The position numbers and the translations under genes are program-made. Shown in pieces: positions 36,425-46,150 of a DNA stretch of 64,000 nt; positions within the stretch are counted from its first letter, which is position 1; each line of letters begins with the position of its first letter. The stretch comes from an uncultured Cohaesibacter sp. (lineage in GTDB: Bacteria; Pseudomonadota; Alphaproteobacteria; Rhizobiales; Cohaesibacteraceae). Where the stretch lies: assembly GCF_963664735.1 (NCBI RefSeq), contig NZ_OY761553.1:1503303-1567302 (forward strand), written 5' to 3'. The notes below the pieces were generated by a model. That model was given only the letters and a program-made list of their open reading frames with translations. It made no database searches and was not told the origin of the DNA.

Positions 36425-38014
36425 ATGTTACAAGACGGAAAAGTCTATCTCGGCACGTCTTTTCTTACCGGAGAAGATGGCACGACCAGCAGCCAGGCAG
36501 AGTATCTCGACCTCAGTCTTGCCAACAGGCATGGTCTTATCACCGGAGCCACAGGCACCGGAAAGACCGTATCTCTGCAGATTTTGACCGAAGGTTTCTC
36601 GAACGCTGGCGTTCCTGTCTTTTGTGCCGATGTCAAAGGGGACCTTTCCGGGCTGGCAGCCGTAGGTGAGCCCAAGGATTTTCTGGCCAAGCGCGCAGCC
36701 AAAATCGGATTTACGGACGAGTATAAATTTGATTCTGTGCCGACCATTTTCTGGGATCTGTTTGGCGAGCAAGGTCACCCGGTTCGCACGACCATAACAG
36801 ACATGGGGCCGCTTCTTCTTTCCCGTCTTCTCGGGCTGAACGACACCCAGGAAGGTATTCTCAACATTGCCTTCAAACTTGCCGATGATGAAGGCATGCT
36901 TTTGCTGGACATGAAAGATTTGCGCGCCCTGTTGGTCAACATGGAAGAGCGCCGCAAGGAACTCTCCGCAGCCTATGGCAATATTTCAACAGCTTCCATT
37001 GGCGCGATCCAGAGGGACTTGCTGGTCCTTGAACAGCAGGGAGCTGAATCCTTTTTTGGCGAAACTGCCCTTAATATTCTTGATCTGATGCGCACCACGC
37101 GCGACAGGCGCGGAGTTGTCTCTATTCTGGCTGCCGACAAGCTGATGCAGTCCCCTCGCCTTTACGCGACCTTCTTGCTGTGGCTGTTGTCTGAGTTGTT
37201 TGAAGAATTGCCCGAAGTTGGTGACAGGGACAAGCCAAGGCTCGTATTCTTCTTTGACGAAGCCCATCTGCTTTTCGAAGATGCGCCCAAAATCCTCGTG
37301 GACAAGGTCGAGCAAGTCGTAAAATTGATCCGCTCCAAGGGCGTTGGCGTTTATTTCGTTACGCAGAACCCGCTAGACGTGCCAGACGATGTTCTTTCCC
37401 AGCTCGGCAACCGCGTACAGCACGCACTGCGGGCCTACACTCCGCGTGATCAGAAGGCGGTCAAGGTGGCCGCAGATACTTTCCGCCCGAACCCAGAGCT
37501 CGACACTCGTCAGGTCATTATGGAACTTGGCGTGGGCGAGGCTTTGGTGTCCACCCTTCTCAAAAAGGGCGTGCCTTCCATGGTGCAGCAAACCCTGATG
37601 CGGCCACCGAGCTCGCGCATCGGTCCGCTAAGTGAAGCTGAACGGCGTGAAGTTATCAACAACAGTCCTGTACTGGGTGTTTATGATCGTGTTGTTGATC
37701 GGGAAAGCGCCTATGAGGTTTTGCAAGAACGTGCAGAAGAAAAGCGCAAACTGGAAGAACAGCAACGACAGGAAGAAGATCGTCAGAGGCAGCAGGCAGG
37801 CCGCATGAAGAAAAGCCGCACAGGCTTTACCTTGCCTGACTTTGACCGCGATGACCGCCCCACTGTTTCGTCGCGCCGCCGCACAACAACCAGACGTTCG
37901 AATCGGCAAACTGTGGCAGAAGCTGCCATGAAATCTGTTGCCCGTTCTGTTGCTTCTTCGCTAGGGAGAGCACTGGTCAGAGGGATTTTGGGCAGTCTTA
38001 AAAGTGGTCGTTAG
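36425..38014 (+). CDS. HerA-like (DUF853) ATPase
   Basis: A 529-residue FtsK/HerA-type ATPase of the DUF853 family. The ATG at 36425 has AGGAA upstream; a start 13 codons earlier has none. Walker A is GATGTGKT (41-48) and Walker B is [11 protein letters not shown] (about 278-288). The sensor motif [20 protein letters not shown] and the arginine-containing [20 protein letters not shown] are typical. A charged coiled coil ([20 protein letters not shown]) precedes a basic tail. HerA enzymes pump DNA in repair and defence, but no NurA nuclease or defence partner lies nearby, so this is likely the widespread housekeeping type. Confidence 0.88.
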   Translation: MLQDGKVYLGTSFLTGEDGTTSSQAEYLDLSLANRHGLITGATGTGKTVSLQILTEGFSNAGVPVFCADVKGDLSGLAAVGEPKDFLAKRAAKIGFTDEYKFDSVPTIFWDLFGEQGHPVRTTITDMGPLLLSRLLGLNDTQEGILNIAFKLADDEGMLLLDMKDLRALLVNMEERRKELSAAYGNISTASIGAIQRDLLVLEQQGAESFFGETALNILDLMRTTRDRRGVVSILAADKLMQSPRLYATFLLWLLSELFEELPEVGDRDKPRLVFFFDEAHLLFEDAPKILVDKVEQVVKLIRSKGVGVYFVTQNPLDVPDDVLSQLGNRVQHALRAYTPRDQKAVKVAADTFRPNPELDTRQVIMELGVGEALVSTLLKKGVPSMVQQTLMRPPSSRIGPLSEAERREVINNSPVLGVYDRVVDRESAYEVLQERAEEKRKLEEQQRQEEDRQRQQAGRMKKSRTGFTLPDFDRDDRPTVSSRRRTTTRRSNRQTVAEAAMKSVARSVASSLGRALVRGILGSLKSGR

Positions 38015-38094
38015 ATTCATGCAAGTGTTTGTTAACTGACACTTATGCAATTTCTTGCATTTTTACTAATTACAAGGAATTTATGGACAGGATA

Positions 38095-38120
38095 GGCTAT
38101 CCCGAAGGATAGCCTTTTTT
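38095..38120 (+). terminator. Terminator of the HerA-like gene
   Basis: GGCTATCC (38095-38102), CGAA loop, GGATAGCC (38107-38114), then six T. A textbook tetraloop terminator. Confidence 0.95.
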
Positions 38121-38148
38121 GCGGTATTAGGCATAGAATGGGCCTATA

Positions 38149-39129
38149 ATGCACTCACGCTCGTGGTCGGACATCTGGGGGGCCCGGAGCACGACAAGAA
38201 CAATTATTAAGAATGAAGTGAGGCCCAAATTGCAGCGTCGCTTGATACCAGTCAAAAATCTATCGGTTATGATCCTCGCCCCAAAACGGCATGAACGTCA
38301 GTTGTGGGCTGATCTACTCAAGAACTGTGGCATTGAGCATCCTTTGTCCATGTCCGACATTGAGCAGGCAACTTCTATAGTCAGTGCAGGTCAGGCAGAT
38401 ATCGTGTTTGTGGACGAGAGCTATGGACCGCTCGACATCGCAAATATCCTTATTCCGGCCCGGCAAGTTGAATTTGCTGGCGGCCGTGGGGTATGCCTTA
38501 TTCTCTGCTCCAAGAAAGCAACGACACAGGACGTGCTGAACGCCAGGAAACTGGGGTTTGCCTCTCTGGTCATTTTGCCAGCATCCATTGACACTGTTCG
38601 TAAGCATCTAGAACTGGCCGCGCGCTATATTCCCCTCTCGGATGAAGAGTTGGGCTGGTCAAAGCCGCGCATAAAGGAAGCTGGAAAAGCAACCAAATCG
38701 GCAATTAAGAGGGATTTGCCGGCTTCTGATGATGTCACTCCTGGTGAAAAGAACACCGCCGCAGCATCTCCGATGTCAGGCGCTCTTGAGGCAGGGCAAA
38801 AGGCGATGAACGGCGCCCCGACCGAGGATTGGGCGTCATCATCACCGACAATCGTTTCTTCTCCGACAAGCGCCGAGGCTGCTGAAAAGCATGGCAGCAG
38901 TTCAACCGACAACGCAGCAGCAAAGGACATCGGCAAAAAACCGATTGCATCCCCCTCTAAATCTCAGGCCATGCAGCCCCCTTCACCGGTTCAAAGTGAA
39001 CAAGCTGCTGCGTCTGAAAGTGATGCTTTCAAACATGATAACACACAGTTTGAAGAAGATGATTTCAGCTCATTAATAGCACCGGGACGCTCTGGCCGTT
39101 CTGCCGATGAGGAAGTGGTTTTCCTCTAG
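38149..39129 (+). CDS. Atypical receiver-domain protein with acidic/hydrophobic tail
   Basis: A 326-residue protein. Residues 38-155 look like a CheY-type receiver: LSVMILAPKRHERQLWADLL, Asp89 in DIVFVDESYG at the phospho-acceptor place, Ser in CLILCSKKAT. The conserved lysine is missing (LVILPASIDTV). A disordered Ser/Ala/Pro/Lys-rich linker (about 165-300) ends in FEEDDFSSLIAPGRSGRSAD and the tail EEVVFL. The second receiver protein in the window ends similarly (SEIIWL). The start is uncertain because no clear ribosome site is seen. It may be a scaffold or anti-response regulator; the role is unknown. Confidence 0.65.
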   Translation: MHSRSWSDIWGARSTTRTIIKNEVRPKLQRRLIPVKNLSVMILAPKRHERQLWADLLKNCGIEHPLSMSDIEQATSIVSAGQADIVFVDESYGPLDIANILIPARQVEFAGGRGVCLILCSKKATTQDVLNARKLGFASLVILPASIDTVRKHLELAARYIPLSDEELGWSKPRIKEAGKATKSAIKRDLPASDDVTPGEKNTAAASPMSGALEAGQKAMNGAPTEDWASSSPTIVSSPTSAEAAEKHGSSSTDNAAAKDIGKKPIASPSKSQAMQPPSPVQSEQAAASESDAFKHDNTQFEEDDFSSLIAPGRSGRSADEEVVFL

Positions 39130-39327
39130 GATACTCTACCAAACCGGATTTCTATTTTGGTCATGCCGTTGCCATGCCAACATCGAGTGTCGAGGCGTCT
39201 GTGTTGTGAGAACTTTTGTGAAAGGGACAGCCTCAAGACTGGCATAAGGGTTCGGAAGCTGATAGCGTCGAACCAATTGGCGTCGCACTTTGGTGCCAGC
39301 CCTCTCCCGATCCGATAAGGTATCTTC

Positions 39328-40719
39328 ATGACAAATATTGATTCAGTTTTGGCGCAGATCGACGCCAATTTCGACGATTCACTAGAGCGTCTTTTCAAAT
39401 TCATCAGTTTCAAGTCTATTTCGACAGACCCTGAATTCAAAAGCGAATGCAAGGCTGCGGCAGAATGGCTTGCCAATGAACTGAACGGCATCGGCATCGA
39501 GACAAAAGCACATGAAACGATCGGTCACCCCATGGTCATGGGCCACGACAGCGACAAGTCGGAAAAGCCGGGGCCGAATGTACTGTTTTATGGCCATTAT
39601 GACGTTCAGCCGGTCGATCCAGTCGAACTCTGGGACGATGATCCGTTCAACGCAAAGGTCATTGAAAAAGATGGCGTGAAGGTCATCTTCGGTCGCGGCA
39701 CGTCTGATGACAAAGGACAAGTTTTAACCTTCGTTGAAGCGTGCCGCGCGTTCAAGCAAGTACATGGTTCTCTTCCGATCAATGTTTCAATTCTGGTGGA
39801 AGGCGAAGAGGAAAGCGCTTCTCCGAGCCTGTTGCCATTCCTGAACAAACACAAGGATGAGCTCTCCAAAGATCTGGCTCTGGTTTGTGATACAGGCATG
39901 TGGGATGCGGAAACTCCCGCAATTACCACCATGCTGCGTGGCCTGATGGCAGAAGAAGTCACCATTGTTGCGGCCAACAGAGACCTGCATTCCGGTTCCT
40001 ATGGTGGCCCGGCAGCAAACCCGGTCAAAATTCTCGCTAGAGTGCTGGCCGCTCTTCATGACGATAATGGTCGGGTTCAGATACCCGGCTTCTATGATGG
40101 CGTAGAAGAGTTGTCTCCTGAAATGAAAGCACAGTGGGATGCTCTACCTTACGACGCCGAAGGTTTCCTGAAAGATGTTGGACTTTCCATCCCCGCTGGC
40201 GAAACCGGCTACAGTGTTTATGAGCAACTGAATGCCCGCCCGACTTGCGAGTTCAATGGCATCACAGGCGGCTACACCGGTGAAGGCTTCAAAACGGTGA
40301 TTGCCGCCAAGGCATCGGCGAAAATTTCCTGTCGTCTTGTAGGCAAGCAGGATCCGGAAGCCATTCGCGCCAACATGCGAGCCTTCATCAAGGACCGCAT
40401 TCCGGCCGACTGCGAGGTTGAATTCATCAACCACGGTGGGGCTCCCGGACACAGCCTGTCTCCAGAGTTTCCACCACTACAAAAGGGTGCGGCAGCACTT
40501 AAGGCAGAATGGGGCAAGGAAACGATCCTCTCCGGCATGGGCGGTTCCATTCCAATCGTTGGCGAATTCAAGGAAATCCTCGGCATGGATTCCATGATGA
40601 TCGGCTATGGTCTGGAAAACGACAACATCCACTCGCCAAACGAAAAATACAATCTGGAGAGCTATCACAAAGGGATACGTTCCTGGGCTCGCGTTCTGGC
40701 AGCACTTGCTGAAGAATAA
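39328..40719 (+). CDS. M20 family dipeptidase
   Basis: A 463-residue zinc peptidase of the M20 (ArgE/DapE/carnosinase) family. Metal ligands and catalytic residues are in FYGHYDVQPVDPVELWDDDP, the bridging Asp in GRGTSDDKGQVLTFVEACRA, and the general-base Glu in VEGEEESASPSL. The lid domain follows (ANRDLHSGSYGGPAANPVKI). The last zinc ligand lies in YGLENDNIHSPNEKYNLESY. The length fits dipeptidases. It has no signal peptide, so it is cytosolic. A terminator follows. Confidence 0.92.
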   Translation: MTNIDSVLAQIDANFDDSLERLFKFISFKSISTDPEFKSECKAAAEWLANELNGIGIETKAHETIGHPMVMGHDSDKSEKPGPNVLFYGHYDVQPVDPVELWDDDPFNAKVIEKDGVKVIFGRGTSDDKGQVLTFVEACRAFKQVHGSLPINVSILVEGEEESASPSLLPFLNKHKDELSKDLALVCDTGMWDAETPAITTMLRGLMAEEVTIVAANRDLHSGSYGGPAANPVKILARVLAALHDDNGRVQIPGFYDGVEELSPEMKAQWDALPYDAEGFLKDVGLSIPAGETGYSVYEQLNARPTCEFNGITGGYTGEGFKTVIAAKASAKISCRLVGKQDPEAIRANMRAFIKDRIPADCEVEFINHGGAPGHSLSPEFPPLQKGAAALKAEWGKETILSGMGGSIPIVGEFKEILGMDSMMIGYGLENDNIHSPNEKYNLESYHKGIRSWARVLAALAEE

Positions 40720-41190
40720 GACGAGGGCCTTGAGCTCCTCCTTACAGCCTAGAAGTGGGCAACATCATCTGCGATTGCAGGATTTTGGCCACTCGATGAC
40801 ATGTACGACAAGAATATTTCGGGCCCATCTGGGCCCGAATTGTTGAAATGAGTATTTTAGAATCTGCCCAACTTCTGTCTCTTTGTTCTTCTAAGTGTTT
40901 CTTTCACATTGATGTCGGGGGGCGAAATACGTCTGTTTCGTCAACAGGGGCTATGCTCATTTGAGCCGGAAAGCTGGATAAAAGGCAGAGTTGAACGATT
41001 TGGTCAATTATATCCACTTTTATCCTTTCTTCTTGAATGATAGTCTCCGGCCAACGTCAAAGCGACGAAAGGTTTTTGCCAGACAATCTGGCCTTCCTTT
41101 CCGAATCTGTTATGCATTTTTCGGGTCTGCGAAAGTGTTGCCCGATGCGCAACATCTGCGCAAACTACTCTGTATTGATCGGTGCCATTG
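40720..41190. other. Intergenic region after the M20 peptidase
   Basis: About 470 bases with no supported gene. It has the peptidase terminator at 40818-40842 and presumably the promoter of the following lipoprotein gene. Nothing else is notable. Confidence 0.35.
40818..40842 (+). terminator. Hairpin terminator after the M20 peptidase
   Basis: TTCGGGCCCA (40818-40827) and TGGGCCCGAA (40830-40839) form a 9-10 bp GC-rich stem with a very small loop. The T tract (TTGTTG) is short. Confidence 0.7.
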
Positions 41191-41784
41191 ATGCTCATTC
41201 ATTCGCCTAAATCTGTCTTGCGTTTTCTTACAGGCTTTTCATTTCTTGCAGCAGTTGCTGGCTGTAGCGTTCCAATGGGCCCCATGACAGATTCCGCAGG
41301 CGCTCCGCCACCCAGAGCGATATTGTCCATTACTGACGCTGGCGTAGATGGATTGACCCCGGAGACAGGCTATGGCCCCAAAGCAATCGCTTCGGCCATG
41401 CCCGGATTCAATATCGAAACAATTCAAACCGCCGGAGAAAATGATACCCAATGGACCTATGCAGCCTTTAGAAACGGCATGCAAATGGTCCAGATTTTTA
41501 AAGGGACAGGCGGAAAGATTGGTGTCGTGCACGGTGTTGGTGATGCCGTAGCAGGACCTAACGGTGAACGCCTCGGCATGAGCTTTGCCCAATCACATTT
41601 GCCACGCAGCGCTTGCCGGGTGGGCAAAAACCTCTGGCGCGGCATGGCGATCTGCAAGGCGGCCAATACTGAAAAAGTATCTTTGGTCTTTGCTATTTCC
41701 AAATATCGCGGGCCATTTGACAGATTGCCTGCCCCCAAAGACTTGCAAGGGGCAACTTTGCAAAGAATTCTTTGGGCTCCCTGA
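41191..41784 (+). CDS. Lipoprotein, DUF1131-like
   Basis: A 197-residue protein starting MLIHSPKSVLRFLTGFSFLA, with a lipobox (AAVAGC) that marks lipid attachment at the cysteine. A GTG three codons earlier is possible. The mature part has the pattern of DUF1131 proteins such as the E. coli sigma-E-regulated lipoprotein YfeY: ILSITDAGVDGLTPETGYGP, IASAMPGFNIETIQTAGEND and GEVHG-like VVHGVGDAVAGPNGERLGMS. Two later cysteines could form a disulfide. It is probably an outer-membrane lipoprotein; the family match is by eye. Confidence 0.65.
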   Translation: MLIHSPKSVLRFLTGFSFLAAVAGCSVPMGPMTDSAGAPPPRAILSITDAGVDGLTPETGYGPKAIASAMPGFNIETIQTAGENDTQWTYAAFRNGMQMVQIFKGTGGKIGVVHGVGDAVAGPNGERLGMSFAQSHLPRSACRVGKNLWRGMAICKAANTEKVSLVFAISKYRGPFDRLPAPKDLQGATLQRILWAP

Positions 41785-41937
41785 TTTCGCAGGAGCTGTT
41801 ACCTTTGTGCAAAACCCGATTGTGTTGAATATTCTTTGGTGCGGGTATATGCCATTTCGTGAAGCAGACATTTATACTGTCTGAAAATCTGATGCAACGT
41901 GCTGTTTATTTTGCATTTTGCGCAATGAGCAACTGAA

Positions 41938-43761
41938 ATGAACGCTATGACTCGCAAGCTGAACCTGCTTTCCTTTGACAAGGAACGAATAACGCGGAAG
42001 ACAGCCTTTTCTGCTCTTGCAGTTGCTTCAGCCTGCCTGATGAATGGCAGCGTTCTTGCACAGCCCCGGTTGCCAGAAAACCAGACATTTTCAAATGTCC
42101 CGTCAGCCTACACTTACAGCGTGCCACCTCAGGCAGGGCCTACTACGCTTCCCGGAGTGAGCAAAAACACGCCGTGGCTGTTGCAGTCAGATATCAGATC
42201 TGTGCAGTTTCTGATGAAGGCCGGCAGTGCACTTACTCCTGCTACGCCTGCCCTCGCCGCAGGCTCGGCGCCAGATGGCAACGGCAAGAATGGGCAGGAA
42301 GTGCCCGCTCCGACGACAAGCATGCCGCCTTCCATGACGAGCCCTCTTCTGCCCAACGTGCCGTCATCGCTCAACCAAGACAAACTCCAAATTCCAGCTC
42401 AGACAGGGAAACCGACAGTTGGAGAAGCCATAACCAGCACTGATCAATCAACGAGCGAGCCTACGGATACGAACGAGCAGACCAATCCTGCCGCGCAAAA
42501 TTCTTCCGCCGCAAAGGAGGAAACTGCAGCGCAGGCGACCAACGATCTGGAAACAATCACACAGAGTGGACCGGTTCTGCGCAAGAGCTTTTCAGCCCTC
42601 TTCACACAACAACGTCCGTTTTTGCTCTATTCACAAGATGCATCCATCACCTATCTAATGCCGAATGCGCTTGTAGACCACCCATCGCTCAGCCGCTATC
42701 TGAGAGGCATTCTGGAAGAGCGTGCATTGGATGAATGGGAAAAGCAGCGTCAGGCGGAGCAAGCCATCCTTGCTTCTGGGGGAGCGCAAACGGACCAAGC
42801 TACATCTGCCGAGGAGCTGGAAAAGCGCCCCTCCCTCATCATCTCAGGCCGCGTAGAAGACCGTTTTTATTCAGCGCAATTCAGCTCTCTCTATCTTGAT
42901 GAGACCAAAAGCGTTGATGGCAGCAAGCAGCCCAATCGGATCCTGAGCTTCAACTTCGACAACAAGAGCAAGAAGCCGATTGGCCTTAGCGACCTGTTCA
43001 AAGCCAAGGATAAGAAGGAGTTGGACGGCACAATCGAGTTGATTGATGCCTATATCCAAACAGATATCGTGCGGCAGAAGTCCATCCGTCTGGGAACGCT
43101 TGTGCGTCCGGACCAAGATGCCTGGCTCAAGGATTTCAAGCCCAGTCTTGAGCTGTTGCAAAATTTCACGCTTGTTCCTTCGCGTGAAGCTGAAAAAATC
43201 GCAGGCCTGTCGTTTCACTTCAATCCGGGCGTGTTGGGCGCAGAAGCGGATGGGCAATATGATGTCTTCGTACCCGCTTCAATTTTCAGCGCATCTCTTT
43301 CCGATGGTTTCGCACCGCTTTTCGGAGGAGAAGCCTTGCGGGTTAGTCGCCACAACGGCAAAGGCTTCTCGGCGGCAAGCGTCAATATTGAGGGACTGAA
43401 TAGCGGTGCCGAGTTGGGAGGCGATATGCTGATTGAGGGCGAAGTGCCCAGCAATTGGTGCGATGGCTTCCATTTGACATTGTCTGACAAAAAAAGCGCG
43501 CAAATTGTAACCGAAGGGGTGGTGCAATTATTACCAGATCTTCCCTCCTACGGCCTTGCGAGCAACATGATGCGTTTCCGCGCCGAGCTTTCGGTTACAG
43601 GCGATGGCGAGAAAGAGGGCTTGCTCACGTTCGAGCCTTATGCGGTGACTGTGAAGGATAATCATGTCCTGCTACGGGAGAAGAGTGCATGTGATCCAAA
43701 GCGCCCCATTGCAATGCCGGATCCTGTCAGGGACTTGATCGCGATAGACGTCAACTATTAA
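41938..43761 (+). CDS. Exported protein with DUF3298/RsiV-like domain
   Basis: A 607-residue protein. A signal peptide is visible at about residues 20-41 (KTAFSALAVASACLMNGSVL, then AQP). A long Pro/Thr/Ser/Ala linker fills about 45-195. The core (about 285-450) resembles DUF3298: ISGRVEDRFYSAQFSSLYLD, NRILSFNFDNKSKKPIGLSD followed by LFK, and LSFHFNPGVLGAEADGQYDV. The last 150 residues, with two cysteines, are a separate domain I do not recognise. It is likely periplasmic. The start codon has no clear ribosome site, and ATG 41947 is an alternative. Confidence 0.65.
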   Translation: MNAMTRKLNLLSFDKERITRKTAFSALAVASACLMNGSVLAQPRLPENQTFSNVPSAYTYSVPPQAGPTTLPGVSKNTPWLLQSDIRSVQFLMKAGSALTPATPALAAGSAPDGNGKNGQEVPAPTTSMPPSMTSPLLPNVPSSLNQDKLQIPAQTGKPTVGEAITSTDQSTSEPTDTNEQTNPAAQNSSAAKEETAAQATNDLETITQSGPVLRKSFSALFTQQRPFLLYSQDASITYLMPNALVDHPSLSRYLRGILEERALDEWEKQRQAEQAILASGGAQTDQATSAEELEKRPSLIISGRVEDRFYSAQFSSLYLDETKSVDGSKQPNRILSFNFDNKSKKPIGLSDLFKAKDKKELDGTIELIDAYIQTDIVRQKSIRLGTLVRPDQDAWLKDFKPSLELLQNFTLVPSREAEKIAGLSFHFNPGVLGAEADGQYDVFVPASIFSASLSDGFAPLFGGEALRVSRHNGKGFSAASVNIEGLNSGAELGGDMLIEGEVPSNWCDGFHLTLSDKKSAQIVTEGVVQLLPDLPSYGLASNMMRFRAELSVTGDGEKEGLLTFEPYAVTVKDNHVLLREKSACDPKRPIAMPDPVRDLIAIDVNY

Positions 43762-43996
43762 GGACAAAGTGAATAAAAGGCCAATCCGCACCCAGATCCT
43801 CTAAATCTTCCATGCCACTCCTTTGTGATTAACACCCCATTTTGGCAAGCAGACAATCACGGCTTGATGGGATAGGCATGGTTCTGGTCTTGCCGCGGCG
43901 CGAGTCGCATGGCACAAAGGCATCAGAATTCCGACCGAATAAAACACCGACACGAGACAAGAGAGCGCCCACTCCTCCGGGCGAAGGAAAGACGTT

Positions 43997-44998
43997 ATGG
44001 TACCTGCTCATTTAAATGCCGATCTATTAGCCGAACAAATACTTCAGGGAAACCGGGCATCCCTAGCCAGAGCCATAACGCTCGTAGAAAGCCGCAAGCC
44101 TGAACATCGAGCCATCGCGCGCGACCTGCTAACAAAACTCTTGCCTTATTCGGGCAAAGCCCATCGCGTCGGCATTACCGGTGTTCCAGGCGTTGGTAAA
44201 TCCACCACAATCGATCAGTTGGGTTCAAACCTGACCGCGGCTGGCAAGAAAGTGGCAGTTTTGGCGGTTGATCCTTCGTCAACGCGCACAGGCGGCTCCA
44301 TTCTTGGCGACAAGACGCGCATGGAACAGCTTTGCACCGACATAAACGCATTTATCCGCCCTTCTCCCTCTGCAGGCACATTGGGGGGCGTGGCAGCCAG
44401 AACGCGCGAAACAATGTTCCTTTGCGAAGCAGCTGGTTATGATGTCATTCTGGTTGAGACTGTTGGTATCGGTCAGTCCGAGACCACCGTTGCTGACATG
44501 GTGGATTTTTTCCTTGTTCTGATGTTGCCTGGCGCAGGCGATGAGTTACAGGGCATCAAGAAAGGCGTTTTGGAAATTGCAGACATGATTGCAGTGAACA
44601 AAGCAGATGGAGACGGCTGGGCAAGAGCGCGCAAGGCTGCAGCCCAATATCGCGCCGCTTTGCACATCATGACGCCCGTCAGCCAGAACTGGACACCACC
44701 GGTCATGACAATTTCCGGTCTTGCGAACGAAAGTTTGGACAAGATGTGGAATAAGGTGGTTGAACATCAGGAGAAGCTTACCGCTTCTGGCGAATTGCAG
44801 GAAAAGCGCAGCGGACAGCAAGTCAGATGGATGTGGTCCATGCTCGAAGATCGCATGCGTGCTTTGCTAAGAGAAAATGTCGGCGTAACCAAACTTTTGC
44901 ACCAAGTGGAAAGGTGTGTTGAAAGCGGCACTCTACCAGCATCAGTCGCCGTGGAAGATGTAATGGCGGAGCTTCTCAACAGTCTGAAAAGCGAATAG
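43997..44998 (+). CDS. meaB: Methylmalonyl-CoA mutase-associated GTPase MeaB
   Basis: A 333-residue G3E-family GTPase that protects and reloads methylmalonyl-CoA mutase with adenosylcobalamin. The P-loop is GVPGVGKST (62-70). The Mg2+ and switch regions contain AVDPSSTRTGGSILGDKTRM and IRPSPSAGTLGGVAARTRET, switch II is ILVETVGIGQSETTVADMVD, and the base-specificity motif is MIAVNKADGD. A helical C-terminal dimerisation region follows. It matches the mutAB genes 12 kb away and is transcribed apart from them. Confidence 0.95.
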   Translation: MVPAHLNADLLAEQILQGNRASLARAITLVESRKPEHRAIARDLLTKLLPYSGKAHRVGITGVPGVGKSTTIDQLGSNLTAAGKKVAVLAVDPSSTRTGGSILGDKTRMEQLCTDINAFIRPSPSAGTLGGVAARTRETMFLCEAAGYDVILVETVGIGQSETTVADMVDFFLVLMLPGAGDELQGIKKGVLEIADMIAVNKADGDGWARARKAAAQYRAALHIMTPVSQNWTPPVMTISGLANESLDKMWNKVVEHQEKLTASGELQEKRSGQQVRWMWSMLEDRMRALLRENVGVTKLLHQVERCVESGTLPASVAVEDVMAELLNSLKSE

Positions 44999-45087
44999 AG
45001 CCAGCTTTAAGCCGACAGCCATAATGCTTTGGCTATCGGGACAGGATTATTGATGATCATGGAGTTGATTGTCATCGCCACAAAGAG

Positions 45088-45117
45088 AAGCCGCAGCCAC
45101 CCCGTGCCGCGGCTTTT
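45088..45117 (+). terminator. Terminator of meaB
   Basis: AAGCCGC (45088-45094) pairs with GCGGCTT (45109-45115) around 14 bases, and TTGTGTT follows. It is a medium-strength hairpin about 90 bases after the stop. Confidence 0.7.
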
Positions 45118-45285
45118 GTGTTAAGGATTCATGGCAATAACCATGCACATTATCCAAATTACACTCCAATTTACCCCTGTTACTTTATACAGTTTGCTTA
45201 ATTAATAGCCACTTTTGACATATGTTCTTAACGACTTCCCTCTATGGTGGTTGAGATTGAGCTTGAAATTTGGGGGCAAGTTTCA

Positions 45286-46149
45286 ATGAGAAACGCCAAG
45301 GGCGCCGTGTTAGTCGCAGTTTCGTCTGCAGAAGTGCGCCAACATATGTGTGATACGCTGAATTCTATCGATCCAGGCTTTGCCATTTCAGCGGTTAAGA
45401 CGACAGCAGCATTGCGCGACGTTATTTCCAGTCGCCCGATCGATTTGCTGATCATGAGCGACCAGTTTTCTGGCAAACCCAGCCTCGAAATTATTGAGCA
45501 ATTGGGCACACAATCACACAAAACTCTCATCGTGATGGTGGCAGACCATTTCTCTGAAGAAACAATTTCCCAGTCCCGAAAGCACCACCTTTATGATTGC
45601 ATTCAAACACCGGTAGATGCTCCTGCTTTGCAGCGCGTGCTCAAAAGGTGCGAAGCTCAGAAATGTCGATTGTCGACCCTGATTGTTGACTCACAACCAA
45701 CAGCAAGACATCTCATCTACAAAATGCTATCTGAGAGCCCGTTCAATCTGACAATCTCAGAAGCCGAAAATGGGGCTCTGGCAGTTTCCCTCAGTAAAGC
45801 GATCCGCTATCATATTTTATTCGTCGACCCGGATTCAACAAGCTGGATGGGCCCGGCCTCTGTCAAACAGATCATGAAACTGCAGCAGCATTGCCGTATT
45901 GTGCTGATGAGTCCTCACGACAAAGACCTTCTGCTCCAGCTCTATGAAGGCTGCGAGATAGCAGGATTTCTGAAAAAGCCATTTTATCGCAAAGATCTTG
46001 AACGGCTTTTGCACGAAATTTTGGCAATTCCAGCGCCCAATCTTCTTAACCTCAATTTCTTTAGCGAGCAGATACCTCTGGCAACAGACGAGGTCGGTGC
46101 AGAGGCCTCTAAAGAGGCTGAAGATGAAAGTGAGATCATCTGGCTCTAG
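45286..46149 (+). CDS. Tandem receiver-domain protein with acidic/hydrophobic tail
   Basis: A 287-residue protein from the ATG at 45286, which has GGGGGC upstream; an earlier ATG (45244) lacks a site. It has two receiver folds. The first (about 6-125) is degenerate, without a clear acidic pocket. The second (about 130-250) keeps Asp181 in ILFVDPDSTSW, Ser209 in IVLMSPHDKD and the lysine of FLKKPFYRKDLERLLHEIL. After a short linker it ends EDESEIIWL, like the other receiver protein (EEVVFL). There is no output domain. It is probably a signalling adaptor; its stop is one base from the convergent asparaginase stop. Confidence 0.75.
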   Translation: MRNAKGAVLVAVSSAEVRQHMCDTLNSIDPGFAISAVKTTAALRDVISSRPIDLLIMSDQFSGKPSLEIIEQLGTQSHKTLIVMVADHFSEETISQSRKHHLYDCIQTPVDAPALQRVLKRCEAQKCRLSTLIVDSQPTARHLIYKMLSESPFNLTISEAENGALAVSLSKAIRYHILFVDPDSTSWMGPASVKQIMKLQQHCRIVLMSPHDKDLLLQLYEGCEIAGFLKKPFYRKDLERLLHEILAIPAPNLLNLNFFSEQIPLATDEVGAEASKEAEDESEIIWL

Positions 46150-46150
46150 G

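Noticed and set aside
36425..38014. HerA-like ATPase as part of an antiphage defence system
   Set aside because: No nuclease, Sir2 or other defence partner lies next to it, and the DUF853 branch is a widespread housekeeping type.
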